Origin: Kiloniellales bacterium
GTDB taxonomy: Bacteria; Pseudomonadota; Alphaproteobacteria; Kiloniellales; JAKSDN01
Direction of reading: 5' to 3'
Assembly: GCA_030064845.1 (NCBI GenBank)
Contig: JASJEC010000001.1
Coordinates: forward strand, 62,001-126,000
DNA length: 64,000 nt
The translations under genes and the position numbers were made by a program. Of this stretch, positions 51,662-61,030 are shown one piece after another. Below the pieces are notes generated by a model, which worked only from the letters and a program-made list of their open reading frames with translations, ran no database searches and had not been told where the DNA came from. Numbering within the stretch: position 1 is the first letter of the stretch; each line of letters begins with the position of its first letter.

Positions 51662-53719
51662 TCAATGCGCGTCCTCGCTCACGGCCGACGTGCGTTCGCT
51701 CCGGCGGCGGCGGCGGCGCGGTCCCTTTTCCGGGTCGGCCGACGCCGGCGCCGGGCGCGCGGGCAGCTGCACAGCGTGGCTCAGGTTCGGATAGGGGGCG
51801 CTCGCATGGGGGATGCCCATGGCCTCGACGAAATGCGCCTGGAACTTGGGCTCGACCGCGGTCTCCACCTTCTCGACCTGGCGCACCACCCGCTCGATCT
51901 CGTCCCGGGCCTTCTGGTTGAGCAGGGCGATTCGGGCGCCGGTTCCCGCAGCGTTGCCGGCCGCGTAGACCTTGGCGAGGTCGCAGTCGGGAATCATGCC
52001 GAGAATCATCGCGTACTTGACGTCGATATGGCTGCCGAACGCGCCGGCCAGGACAATCCGGTCGACGGAATCGATCTCCAGGTGGTCCATCAGCAGGCGC
52101 GCGCCGGCGTAGAGCGCCGCCTTGGCCAACTGGATGGCGCGGACGTCGTTCTGGGTGATCCTCAGTTCCGGCTCGCCCTCGCGAATCAGGTAGGTGAAGG
52201 TGCGCCCGTCGGGCTGGACCCGCGGCGAGCGGGCGGCAGCCGCACCGTCGATGGTGCCGTCGCTGGCCAGGATGCCGGTCAGGTACATCTCGGCCAGGGC
52301 CTCGATGATCCCGGAGCCGCAGACGCCGGTGATACCGGTTTTCGAGGTAGTCTCGGCGAATCCTGGCTCGTCGGACCAGAGGTCGCTGCCGATCACCTTG
52401 TAGCGGGGCTCGAGCGTCTTGGGATCGATACGAAGGCGCTCGATGGCGCCCGGCGCCGCCCTCTGGCCGCAGGAGATCTGCGCCCCCTCGAAGGCCGGCC
52501 CGGTCGGCGAGGAGGCGGCCAGCAGGCGCCGCTTGCTGCCCAGAACGATCTCGGCGTTGGTGCCGACGTCGACCACCAGGGTGATCTCGTCCGACAGGTG
52601 CGGCGATTCCGAGAGGATCACGCCGGCGGTATCGGCGCCGACGTGACCGGCGATGCAGGGCAGGACGTAGACCCGGGCATTGCGGCTGATGTCCAGGTCC
52701 AGTTCCTTGCCCCAAAGGGTAATGCCGGAATTGGCCGCCAGCGCGAAGGGCGCGCCGCCCAGTTCGGTCGGGTCGATCCCAAGCAGCAGGTGGTGCATGA
52801 TCGGATTGCCGACGAAGGTCGCGTTAAGGATCTCGTTCCTGTCGATCGCGGCCTCTTCGGCGACCTCGCAGACCAGCGTGTTGATGGCCTCGCGCACCGC
52901 CCGGGTCATGTCCTGCTCGCCGCCGGGGTTCATCATTACGTAGGAGACCCGGCTCATCAGGTCCTCGCCGAAGCGGATCTGCGGGTTCATGATTCCTGAG
53001 GAGGCCAGGACCTCGCCGGTCGAGAGGCGGCACAGGTGGGCCGCGATCGTGGTCGAGCCGACGTCGATCGCCAGGCCGTAGGCGCGGTCGTGGAAGCCGG
53101 GCCAGATCTGCGTGATGACCTGCGCGCGGTGCACCGCGACCGTGACCTTCCAGGCGCCAGCGCGCAGCGCGCCTTGCAGCGACTGGAGAATGTGCAAGTC
53201 GCATTCCAGCCCGGTCAGTTCCCACTGCTCCTTGAGCGCCTTCAGCAGGCGCTCGAGATCGCCGCTCGGGTTGTGCATGTCCGGCTCCTCCACCTCGACG
53301 TAGTGGAGACGGATCGCCGGATCGAGCTCGATGTCGCGCACCTCCGCGCGTTTGCGGACGACCTGCTTGTGCACCTGGCTGTCGGGCGGCACGTCTATCA
53401 CCATGTCGCCCTGGAGCAGCGCCTGGCAGGACAGGCGACGGCCCGCCCCGAGGCCCTTGCGCGATCCGTAGCGGGCCTCGACCTCGTTGAAGTCGCTGAG
53501 ATGTTCTGAACGGCTGACGATGCCGTGCTTGGCGAACTCGCCGAGGCTCGGACTGACCTGACAGCGGCCGCAGATGCCGCGGCCGCCGCACACCGAGTCC
53601 ACGTCGACACCGAGGCTGCGCGCGGCCTTGAGAAGGGGAGTTCCCTTGGGAAATCGGCCGCGCCGGCCCGAGGGTGTGAAGACGACGAGAGCGTCCCCGC
53701 TGGCCGCTTCCTGGGTCAC
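51662..53719 (-). CDS. RACo-type corrinoid reductive activator (2Fe-2S plus ASKHA ATPase)
   Basis: Protein of 685 aa. Residues 10-100 are a [2Fe-2S] ferredoxin domain with Cys44, Cys50, Cys53 and Cys98 (DSVCGGRGICGRCQVS). The rest is a DUF4445/ASKHA fold with the phosphate motif AIDVGSTTIAAHLC near residue 213. Another late motif is VVDVGTNAEIVLGSKR. RACo and RamA reduce accidentally oxidised cob(II)alamin in corrinoid proteins with ATP and electrons. The GTG start overlaps no other gene but lies 6 nt after the methyltransferase gene stop. The C-terminal tail is basic (PRRRRRRSERTSA). Confidence 0.92.
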   Translation of the reverse strand: MTQEAASGDALVVFTPSGRRGRFPKGTPLLKAARSLGVDVDSVCGGRGICGRCQVSPSLGEFAKHGIVSRSEHLSDFNEVEARYGSRKGLGAGRRLSCQALLQGDMVIDVPPDSQVHKQVVRKRAEVRDIELDPAIRLHYVEVEEPDMHNPSGDLERLLKALKEQWELTGLECDLHILQSLQGALRAGAWKVTVAVHRAQVITQIWPGFHDRAYGLAIDVGSTTIAAHLCRLSTGEVLASSGIMNPQIRFGEDLMSRVSYVMMNPGGEQDMTRAVREAINTLVCEVAEEAAIDRNEILNATFVGNPIMHHLLLGIDPTELGGAPFALAANSGITLWGKELDLDISRNARVYVLPCIAGHVGADTAGVILSESPHLSDEITLVVDVGTNAEIVLGSKRRLLAASSPTGPAFEGAQISCGQRAAPGAIERLRIDPKTLEPRYKVIGSDLWSDEPGFAETTSKTGITGVCGSGIIEALAEMYLTGILASDGTIDGAAAARSPRVQPDGRTFTYLIREGEPELRITQNDVRAIQLAKAALYAGARLLMDHLEIDSVDRIVLAGAFGSHIDVKYAMILGMIPDCDLAKVYAAGNAAGTGARIALLNQKARDEIERVVRQVEKVETAVEPKFQAHFVEAMGIPHASAPYPNLSHAVQLPARPAPASADPEKGPRRRRRRSERTSAVSEDAH

Positions 53720-53725
53720 GTCCGG

Positions 53726-54637
53726 CTATCCTCGCCGGCGGCGACGCTCCCGCCGAGCGCGCGCGCCGGTCCCGTCGTCGATCGCCGCAGGCGCCGGCTG
53801 GCGGAACTTGGTCAGCCAGCGCTTGCAGTTGAGATCGACGCCGTTCATCACGTCCGCCGCCATGATAGCGGTCATCTCTTCCTCGTGCATGGGATTCATG
53901 ATCGCCGAGGTCATCCCCGCACCGGCGGCCATGGCCAGGAATGTGCCGTTCAGGGCGTGGCGGTTCGGCAGGCCGAAGCTGATGTTTGACGCACCGCAGG
54001 TCGTGTTGACGCCAAGCTCCTCGCGCAGGCGGCGGATCAGGCGGAACGCCGCCTTGCCGGCGTTGCCCAGCGCCCCGATCGGCATGACCAGCGGGTCGAC
54101 CACCACGTCTGCCGCGGGAATTCCGTAGTCCTGGGCCCGTTCGACGATCTTCTTGGCGACCTCGTAGCGCACGTCGGGATCCTCGGAGATGCCGGTCTCG
54201 TCGTTCGAGATCGCGACGACCGCGGCGTCGTACTTCTTGACCAGCGGCAGCACGACCTCGAGCCGTTCCTCTTCGCCGGTCACAGAGTTGACCAGAGCCT
54301 TGCCCTGGTAGACCTCGAGACCACGCTCCAGGGCCTCGACGATCGAGGAGTCGATCGACAGGGGCACGTCGACCAGGGACTGCACCAGCTTGATCGATTC
54401 CGCGAGGATTGCCGGCTCGTCGGCCAGGGGAATGCCGGCGTTCACGTCGAGCATCTTGGCGCCGGCCGCGACCTGGGCGAGCGCGTCGGACTCGACGGTC
54501 GAGTAGTCGCCGGCCGCCATCTCCGCGGCCAGCTTCTTGCGGCCGGTCGGATTGATCCGTTCGCCGATGACACAGAAGGGCTCGTCGAAGCCGATGGCGA
54601 TCTCTTTTTTGTGCGAGCTGACGACGGTGCGGGTCAT
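53726..54637 (-). CDS. Methyltetrahydrofolate:corrinoid methyltransferase (MtgA/AcsE-like)
   Basis: Pterin-binding TIM barrel of 303 aa. It has CVIGERINPTGRKKLA, DVNAGIPLADEPA, the ISNDETGISEDPD segment and GASNISFGLPNRHALN, all hallmarks of MeTr family proteins. It should exchange methyl groups between corrinoid and H4F. MtgA in glycine-betaine systems works in the same direction, methylating H4F. The start at 54637 (MTRTVVSSHKKEIA) is used over an in-frame Met 8 codons earlier. The tail ends ARARRERRRRRG. It precedes the RACo gene by 6 nt and follows the MetF-like gene by 139 bp. Confidence 0.9.
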   Translation of the reverse strand: MTRTVVSSHKKEIAIGFDEPFCVIGERINPTGRKKLAAEMAAGDYSTVESDALAQVAAGAKMLDVNAGIPLADEPAILAESIKLVQSLVDVPLSIDSSIVEALERGLEVYQGKALVNSVTGEEERLEVVLPLVKKYDAAVVAISNDETGISEDPDVRYEVAKKIVERAQDYGIPAADVVVDPLVMPIGALGNAGKAAFRLIRRLREELGVNTTCGASNISFGLPNRHALNGTFLAMAAGAGMTSAIMNPMHEEEMTAIMAADVMNGVDLNCKRWLTKFRQPAPAAIDDGTGARARRERRRRRG

Positions 54638-54776
54638 GGCAGGCCGGTCTCCTTCATCCACGGCGGGTCCCCGGCCGGGGCCGCAGGTTCCAGGCCGCGA
54701 GCTTGACGCCGGAGCGAGGCGTCAGGCTGGCGCAGGCGCGACCTGGACTGGCCGATCCGCGCAGCGGCGCCGGCGC

Positions 54777-55718
54777 TCACGGGATTTCCCGGTCCACGGC
54801 GAAGCCTTTGCCGTCCCGGCGCAGGGTAAACTCGCCGTCATGGACGGCGTAGGCCCAGGCCGCCGAGCGGCGGAGGCCGCCCAGGGGATAGAAGTGGGCG
54901 CGGCGAATGCCGCAGTCCGGATCGAGCGCGCGGTAGCGGGCGAGGTCGAGCAGCAGGCGGTCTGGCGCGTTCACGGTCATCAGCTTTGAGATGTTGCGCG
55001 CCTGACGTGTCAGGAAGCGCATCGAGGGACCGATTCCGCAGGCCTTGGCGTGGTTGATCAGCGTCTTCAAGGTGGCCAGGCCCGGCACGCCGATATGGAT
55101 CGGCAGGCGGTTGCCGGCGGCGCTCAGAGCGCGGTCCCAGGCGATGATCGGCGCCGCCTCGAAACAAAACTGCGTGGCGATGTAGAGTTCCGCGTCGCTG
55201 CGCTCGGCGAAGGCGTTCTTCCAGGCAATCGCGGCCTCCAGCTCCCGGTCCGGGATATCGGGGCTGCCTTCCGGATGGCCGGCGACACCGATCTTGCAAA
55301 TGCCGTGCTTGTCGAAGAGGCCGGTCTCGAGCACCTCCATCGAGCTGGAGAACTCGCCGATCGGCTGGTCGACCGCGCCGCCCAGGGCGACCACCTCGGT
55401 CACGCCGACCTCGTCGCGCAGCCGGCGCAGCCAGGTGTCCAGGTGGGACCGGCTGGGCACCGAACGGGCGGCGATGTGAGGCGCCGGCTCGAAGCCTTCG
55501 GTGCGCAGGCGCGCGGCGGTCTCGATAGTGGTCTCGAAGTCGGACCCCGGCAGGAAGGTAACGGCGACCGTGGTTCCCGGCCGCAGATGCTCCCGGTAGT
55601 CGGGGATCTTGAGCGCCGAGCCCGGGGTCGTCTCGATCGTGAACCCGGCCATGAAATCGACGATCTGGGACTTCGACACCGCGCCCGACTCGACAACGGT
55701 GGTTTCACTGGCAGCCAT
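54777..55718 (-). CDS. MetF-like methylenetetrahydrofolate reductase
   Basis: TIM-barrel reductase of 313 aa. The fold pattern is MetF-like: VAVTFLPGSDFETTIETA, then AAPIIAWDR and MRFLTRQARN. The N-terminal 20 residues are longer than in E. coli MetF (about 296 aa). In the catabolic direction it would oxidise methyl-H4F to methylene-H4F, fitting demethylation of methylated amines. It is divergent in sequence from biosynthetic MetF, and I infer from operon context that it serves the corrinoid pathway. The FAD and NADH sites are not visible as short motifs. Confidence 0.8.
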   Translation of the reverse strand: MAASETTVVESGAVSKSQIVDFMAGFTIETTPGSALKIPDYREHLRPGTTVAVTFLPGSDFETTIETAARLRTEGFEPAPHIAARSVPSRSHLDTWLRRLRDEVGVTEVVALGGAVDQPIGEFSSSMEVLETGLFDKHGICKIGVAGHPEGSPDIPDRELEAAIAWKNAFAERSDAELYIATQFCFEAAPIIAWDRALSAAGNRLPIHIGVPGLATLKTLINHAKACGIGPSMRFLTRQARNISKLMTVNAPDRLLLDLARYRALDPDCGIRRAHFYPLGGLRRSAAWAYAVHDGEFTLRRDGKGFAVDREIP

Positions 55719-55745
55719 GGCGCTCTCCCCAAGTGTCCACAGACC

Positions 55746-56048
55746 CTAGTCCGCTTCGCGGCCGTGGTTCGACACCAGGCCCCTCAACCGCTCGTCACTA
55801 TACTCTTGCTCGAAGCGCGCGGCAGAGGCTTCGGCCTCGGCCTCCAGATCGTCTCCGCAGTCAACGGGATCCGCCCGCCGCCATTCGCCCAGATAGGAAT
55901 CCGTGTCGCGCAGGTTTGCCTTCATGGCCGCCCGGTCGACTGCTTTTTCGAAGCGTTCGCTGAGCTGGCGCTTGGCTGCCTTGCGGCCGGCCTTAACGAT
56001 GACCTGCGCCGGGATGTCCCGCCAATAGACGACGATCAACTGTGCCAT
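55746..56048 (-). CDS. 'Virulence factor' family small protein (PF13769-like)
   Basis: Small protein of 100 aa, starting MAQLIVVYWRDIPAQVIVKA then GRKAAKRQLSERFEKAVDRA. The opening strand-helix matches a family named 'virulence factor' after early annotation, and often found with MttB-type corrinoid clusters in alphaproteobacteria. The name is misleading: nothing points to pathogenicity. The acidic C-terminal half (DDLEAEAEASAARFEQEYS) may be a helix. The gene is separated by 38 bp from DUF1638 upstream and 27 bp from the MetF-like gene downstream. I infer an accessory role in corrinoid methyl transfer. Confidence 0.8.
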   Translation of the reverse strand: MAQLIVVYWRDIPAQVIVKAGRKAAKRQLSERFEKAVDRAAMKANLRDTDSYLGEWRRADPVDCGDDLEAEAEASAARFEQEYSDERLRGLVSNHGREAD

Positions 56049-56086
56049 GCCCTCCGTCCCCTCGAGTCCTCTCCTGCCCGCAGCTG

Positions 56087-56728
56087 TCAGACGCTCGGGT
56101 CGGTTGTCCCGCCGGCGCGGCTCGCCTGGGCGACGAAATCGCCCAGGCCGCCGTAGCCCGTGTGAATCTCCCGGTAGGCCAGACCGAGCCGCTCCGCCGC
56201 TTGCTTGGCCTTGGCCTGCAGGGCCGGGCTCTCGGTCTGCGCCAGGTAGACAAGGGTGGTGTAGTTGCCGAAGTAGAGAGGCTGCAAGTCCGGATGGCGG
56301 TCCAGTCCCAGTCCCTCGATAATCAAGCGGTCGAAGTGCCGGGCCAGATAGTCGGTCAGGTAGAAGCAGGTGGGGTCCCGCTCGGCTTCGGACAGAAAGG
56401 CCTCGACGCCGGCGTAGAAGGCGTAGCAGTGCGGGCCCTCGATGCGCTCCACGCCTTCCTCCTCCAGCACGCGGTCGAGCAGGCCTCCGCTGCCGCAATC
56501 GCCGTAGAGCACGAAGATGTTGTCGTAGGTGTCCCTGGCTTCGCTGATCTTGCCGCGCACACCCTCAGGGATCTTCTCCGGCCGATTGTGCCAGCTCGCC
56601 GGCAGACAGGTCACGTTGATGTGGGACCAGCCGTTGATCTGGATCAGGTCGACGATTTCCCGGGCCAGGGCGCCGCAAGCGATCAGCAAGGTTCGCGGCG
56701 CCGCGCCGCGCGGGTCGGACTCCGCCAT
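56087..56728 (-). CDS. DUF1638 protein
   Basis: Cytosolic protein of 213 aa, opening RTLLIACGALAREIVDLIQ and containing LYGDCGSGGLLDRVLEEEGV then LTDYLARHFDRLIIEGLG. DUF1638 is an alphaproteobacterial and methanogen family of unknown activity, often beside corrinoid methyltransferases. Cys residues at the N-terminal motif and in GDCGSG could bind metal or cobalamin-related ligand. It lies 26 bp from the corrinoid protein gene upstream. I suggest a role in corrinoid or methyl-group handling, based on co-occurrence only. Confidence 0.85.
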   Translation of the reverse strand: MAESDPRGAAPRTLLIACGALAREIVDLIQINGWSHINVTCLPASWHNRPEKIPEGVRGKISEARDTYDNIFVLYGDCGSGGLLDRVLEEEGVERIEGPHCYAFYAGVEAFLSEAERDPTCFYLTDYLARHFDRLIIEGLGLDRHPDLQPLYFGNYTTLVYLAQTESPALQAKAKQAAERLGLAYREIHTGYGGLGDFVAQASRAGGTTDPSV

Positions 56729-56754
56729 GTCTGGGACTCCCGCTGGCGCCGCGC

Positions 56755-57465
<711 letters not shown>

Positions 57466-57648
57466 GGCTCGTCCCCGGCAAGAGCGCGCAGCATCGACTG
57501 CGCAAGACCTGCGTTGGTAAAATTCAGAGTCGGTCGCCGCTTTACCTCGCGCGACAGATCGTTGCTGAATAGCGACAACGCGGGGCTGGCCGCCGAAATT
57601 CTATACTTTTCATAGGCTTGAAGCCCTGTCCGAGGACAGGAAGGGACG

Positions 57649-58350
57649 TCAGGCAGCGAGAAATTCCTGCCAGATCTTATCGTGAGCGGCGAGTTGTTCC
57701 ATGTCGCCCTCGACCACGACGTTTCCGGCGTCGAGCACGTAGGCCCAGTCGGCGACGGCGGCGGCGAAGCGCAGATTCTGATCGGCCAGCAGGATCGTCA
57801 GGCCTTCCTCCCTGAGGAAGTTGATCGTCTCGGCCATCTCCTGCACCGCGAGTGAGTTGAGGCACTCGGCGGGCTCGTCGAGCAGCAGTAGGCGCGGATT
57901 GCCGCAGAGCGCCCGGGCCAGGGCGACCAGCTTACGGTCGGCCCCGTCGATCTGGCTGGCTCGCTGGCCCTTCAGTTCGTCCAGGGTTGGGAACAGCTTC
58001 AACAGCTTGTCCCGGGTCCACTCGGGTACGCCCTTGCGGCGGCCGAGCCGACCGAGGCGGATGTTCTGCATGACCGTCAGGTCGGGGAACAGCCGGCAGG
58101 TGTCGGGCATGTAGCCGATCCCGCGCCGGGCGATGACCTGGGGCACCAGCCTGGCGATGGATCGCTCGCGGAACTCTATCTGGCCGCGCCGGGCCGGCGC
58201 GATGCCCATGATCGTGTCCAGCACCGTGCTCTTACCGGAACCGTTGCGCCCCAGCAGGGCCACCACCTGACCTTCCGCGACCTCGAGGTTGAGGCCGTGG
58301 ATCACCTGGGTCGCGCCGCGAAAGACATCAATGTCGGATATTCTGAGCAT
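57649..58350 (-). CDS. Branched-chain-type ABC transporter ATPase (LivF-like)
   Basis: ATPase of 233 aa. Walker A is GRNGSGKSTVLDTI and Walker B is LLLLDEPAECLNS. The signature loop, normally LSGGE, reads QIDGADRKLVALARAL, and the usual DEPSLGLAP reads DEPAECLNS. So the signature motif has decayed while the rest is normal, which may lower ATPase activity or allow pairing with a canonical partner. The coding region overlaps the next gene's stop by 23 bp. This is the last gene of the minus-strand transporter string, and its stop lies 183 bp upstream of the corrinoid protein gene start. Confidence 0.9.
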   Translation of the reverse strand: MLRISDIDVFRGATQVIHGLNLEVAEGQVVALLGRNGSGKSTVLDTIMGIAPARRGQIEFRERSIARLVPQVIARRGIGYMPDTCRLFPDLTVMQNIRLGRLGRRKGVPEWTRDKLLKLFPTLDELKGQRASQIDGADRKLVALARALCGNPRLLLLDEPAECLNSLAVQEMAETINFLREEGLTILLADQNLRFAAAVADWAYVLDAGNVVVEGDMEQLAAHDKIWQEFLAA

Positions 58351-59113
58351 TCGCGATTTCCAGGTTCTCGAACGAGTAGCCGAGGTAAAGATCGCGCACG
58401 ATCGCGTTGTCCCGCATCTCGGACGGTGTTCCGTCGGCCACGACCATGCCGTGGTTCATCACCAGGACGCGCCCGGCGAACCGGAACACCATATCGAGAT
58501 CGCGCTCCAGGAAGAACAGGGCACAGCCCTCGCGCAGCGTCGTCTCCATGCAGAGCTCCATGAAGTCGGCGCGTTCCGCGGCGGGCAGGCCTGCGGTCGG
58601 CTCGTCCATGATCAGCAGGCGGGGATAGTGCGCCATGACCATGGCGATCTCGAGACGCTTCTGTTGACCGATCGTGAGTTCGCCGGCGACCGTGTCGGCA
58701 AAGTGCTCGATGCCGTAAGTCTCCAGGAACTTTGTCGAATCCTCGACGTAGAGATCCTTGGCGGCCTCGAACATGGCGCCGGCCCGCTTCTCGCTGGCGA
58801 AAATCGAGAGCTGGACGTTTTCCAAAGCGGTCATGGAAGCGAAGACGGCCGGGCGTTGGTGGGTGCAGCCGATACCGATCTGGAACAGGTGCTTCGGACT
58901 GAAGTGAGTGATCTCCTGGTCGCGGTATTTCACTTTGCCTTTGTCGGCAGACAGCTTCCCGGTCACCAAATTGAACAGGGTCGACTTCCCGGCGCCGTTC
59001 TTGCCGATCACCGCCATGACATCGCTCGACAGCATCTCGAAGGACACCTCGTCGACCGCGAGCAGGCCGCCAAATCGCTTGGTCAGGTCCTCGACCGCGA
59101 AGAGTGCGCTCAT
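58328..59113 (-). CDS. Branched-chain-type ABC transporter ATPase (LivG-like)
   Basis: ATPase of 261 aa. Walker A is GKNGAGKSTLFNLVTG, the signature LTIGQQKRLEIAMVMA, and Walker B leads to LLIMDEPTAGLPAAER. The C-terminal VLVMNHGMVVADGTPSEMRD block is typical of LivG. It pairs with LivF-like ATPase to power import. The 3' end overlaps the LivF gene by 23 bp and its start overlaps the permease gene stop (ATGA). No periplasmic binding protein gene is found in the window beside it, so a LivJ-type gene must lie elsewhere. Confidence 0.93.
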   Translation of the reverse strand: MSALFAVEDLTKRFGGLLAVDEVSFEMLSSDVMAVIGKNGAGKSTLFNLVTGKLSADKGKVKYRDQEITHFSPKHLFQIGIGCTHQRPAVFASMTALENVQLSIFASEKRAGAMFEAAKDLYVEDSTKFLETYGIEHFADTVAGELTIGQQKRLEIAMVMAHYPRLLIMDEPTAGLPAAERADFMELCMETTLREGCALFFLERDLDMVFRFAGRVLVMNHGMVVADGTPSEMRDNAIVRDLYLGYSFENLEIANAQNIRH

Positions 59114-60957
59114 CGTCGCGACCCCATGAGCTGGCTCAGACCGCCGATCAGGCCGCGGGGCAGCAGCAGGACGAAGGCGATGATGATCAGCCCGATCAAG
59201 AGCCGCCAGAACTCCGTGTTGGTGACCAGGAGCGACTTGAGAGTCGTGTAGATGGTCGCGCCGACGATCGGGCCGAGCATGGTTTGAATGCCGCCCAGCA
59301 GCACCATGACGAGCCCCTCGGTCGAAGCGGCGACTGGCGCGATGTCCGGCAGGTTCTGGGATTTCAGGTAGGCCAGGAGGCCGCCCGCGAGACCGGCGAA
59401 GACGCCGGCCAGGATTGTCGCTGTCCAGCGTAGGCCGGTCATGTCGAGGCCGAGCGCCGCGGCCCGTTCGGGACAGTCGCGGCAGGCCCGCAGGGCGAGG
59501 CCGAAGGGCGATTGCGACACCTGCCTGATCAGGATCAAGGCAAAGACGACGAGGGCCAGCGTCATGCCGTAGAAGATGCGCTGATCGGGAAACAGTGCCA
59601 CCGGCGCCGTGCCGGACAGCAGCAGGTCTCCGCCGTTCGCCGTCGCGGCGAAGAACTGCGAGACCGACCAGCCCAGCTGAGCAAAAACCAGGGTCAGCAT
59701 TGCCAGGTAGACGCCCGACAGCCGGACCGAGAACCAGCCGATCAACAAGACGCCCAAGGTCGCCGCGACCGGTGCCAGAACGATCACCGACTCCAAGGGC
59801 AGCGCCAAGTAGCGTACCAGGACCGCCGAGGCGTAGGCCCCGAGACCGAGGTAGAGGGCGTGTCCGAATGACGCCATCGACCCCTGGCCGATGAGGAACT
59901 GGAGTGAGGCGGCGAACAGGACGAAGATCAGGATCTCGTTGGCGACCAGCAACAGGTCGGGATTGTTGGCCAGCGGCACGGCAGCCAGCATGATCAGGGC
60001 GCCGATGAAGATGGTCAGGAAGACGATCCGCGGCAGGGTCGGCGGCCGGTCGCCGGCACCGTAAGAGCGCTCGGGCGGCGCCTGCACACCGCCGAACAGG
60101 CCTTGCGGCCGAGCGGCGACGAAGATCGCGATGACCAGGAACAGCAGCACCGCCGAACCGCCCGGCATGATGAGGCCGCCGAAGGCGCTGAGCTGCCCCA
60201 CGACGATGGCCGCCACCAGCGCACCGATCACGCTGCCGAGCGAACCGACGACCATGACAATGAAGGCCTGGGCGAGCATCTGCTCGTCCATGCCAAGGTG
60301 GATCGGTGCCCGGGGCATCTGCAAGGCGCCCGCAAGACCGGCCAGGGCGGCGCCGACGATGACCGCGTAGCTGAACATCCAGCGTTTCCGGATGCCCAGG
60401 ATCGCGACCATCTGGGAGTCGTGGATGATGGCCCTGATGTGTGTCGACCAGGGGCTCTTGGCGTGCAGGAACCAGAGGATGAACAACACGACGGGAACGA
60501 TCGCGATCAGCGCTAGGTCGTAGGTCGGAACCGAGACCGGGACCGCTACGGGCGCCTGCTGCAGAGCGCCGGCGGCCTGGGCCGCGGCGGCGCTGGTCAG
60601 CGGCTCCGCACCCCAGATCTCCATGATGATGTCCTGCGCGATCAGGGCGACGGCGAAGGTCGAGAGCAGCTGCAGCGGCAGCGGTAGCCGGTAGGTGCGC
60701 CGCATCAGGGCGAACTCGACCACGAAGCCCAGCAGGCCGACCAGAACGGCGGCCATGACGATGGCGAGCATCAGACCGAAGGCGTCGCCGTCGCCGGCGA
60801 AGGCGTAGCTGGCGTAGGCGCCGATCATGAAGAAGGCACCCTGGGCGAAGTTCACCGTTCCCGTGACGCGATACACGATGGAAAGACCGGTAGCGACAAG
60901 GAAGAGGGGAACCGCCTCGGCTAGGCCTGTGATCGCGGGGCTTACGAGCGCGTTCAT
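59110..60957 (-). CDS. Fused branched-chain-type ABC permease (LivH-LivM)
   Basis: Membrane protein of 615 aa in which LivH- and LivM-like permeases are fused. The LivH half begins MNALVSPAITGLAEAVPLFL, with FAQGAFFMIGAYASYAF and GSLGSVIGALVAAIVVGQL. A linker near residue 290 (PERSYGAGDRPPTLPR) leads to the LivM half, with ALYLGLGAYASAVLVRYLAL and LVMVLLGGIQTMLGPIVGA. The predicted channel has about 16 spans. The fusion is known in bacteria but uncommon. Substrates of Liv-type transporters include amides, urea and amino acids; here a methylated amine is a candidate because of the neighbouring corrinoid operon. Confidence 0.92.
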   Translation of the reverse strand: MNALVSPAITGLAEAVPLFLVATGLSIVYRVTGTVNFAQGAFFMIGAYASYAFAGDGDAFGLMLAIVMAAVLVGLLGFVVEFALMRRTYRLPLPLQLLSTFAVALIAQDIIMEIWGAEPLTSAAAAQAAGALQQAPVAVPVSVPTYDLALIAIVPVVLFILWFLHAKSPWSTHIRAIIHDSQMVAILGIRKRWMFSYAVIVGAALAGLAGALQMPRAPIHLGMDEQMLAQAFIVMVVGSLGSVIGALVAAIVVGQLSAFGGLIMPGGSAVLLFLVIAIFVAARPQGLFGGVQAPPERSYGAGDRPPTLPRIVFLTIFIGALIMLAAVPLANNPDLLLVANEILIFVLFAASLQFLIGQGSMASFGHALYLGLGAYASAVLVRYLALPLESVIVLAPVAATLGVLLIGWFSVRLSGVYLAMLTLVFAQLGWSVSQFFAATANGGDLLLSGTAPVALFPDQRIFYGMTLALVVFALILIRQVSQSPFGLALRACRDCPERAAALGLDMTGLRWTATILAGVFAGLAGGLLAYLKSQNLPDIAPVAASTEGLVMVLLGGIQTMLGPIVGATIYTTLKSLLVTNTEFWRLLIGLIIIAFVLLLPRGLIGGLSQLMGSRR

Positions 60958-61030
60958 GCGGGCGACGCTACACTGCCGTGGTTAACGAAAAGGAAAAAGT
61001 GCGCGCCCGGCGGGGGCTTGCCGGCTGGGC

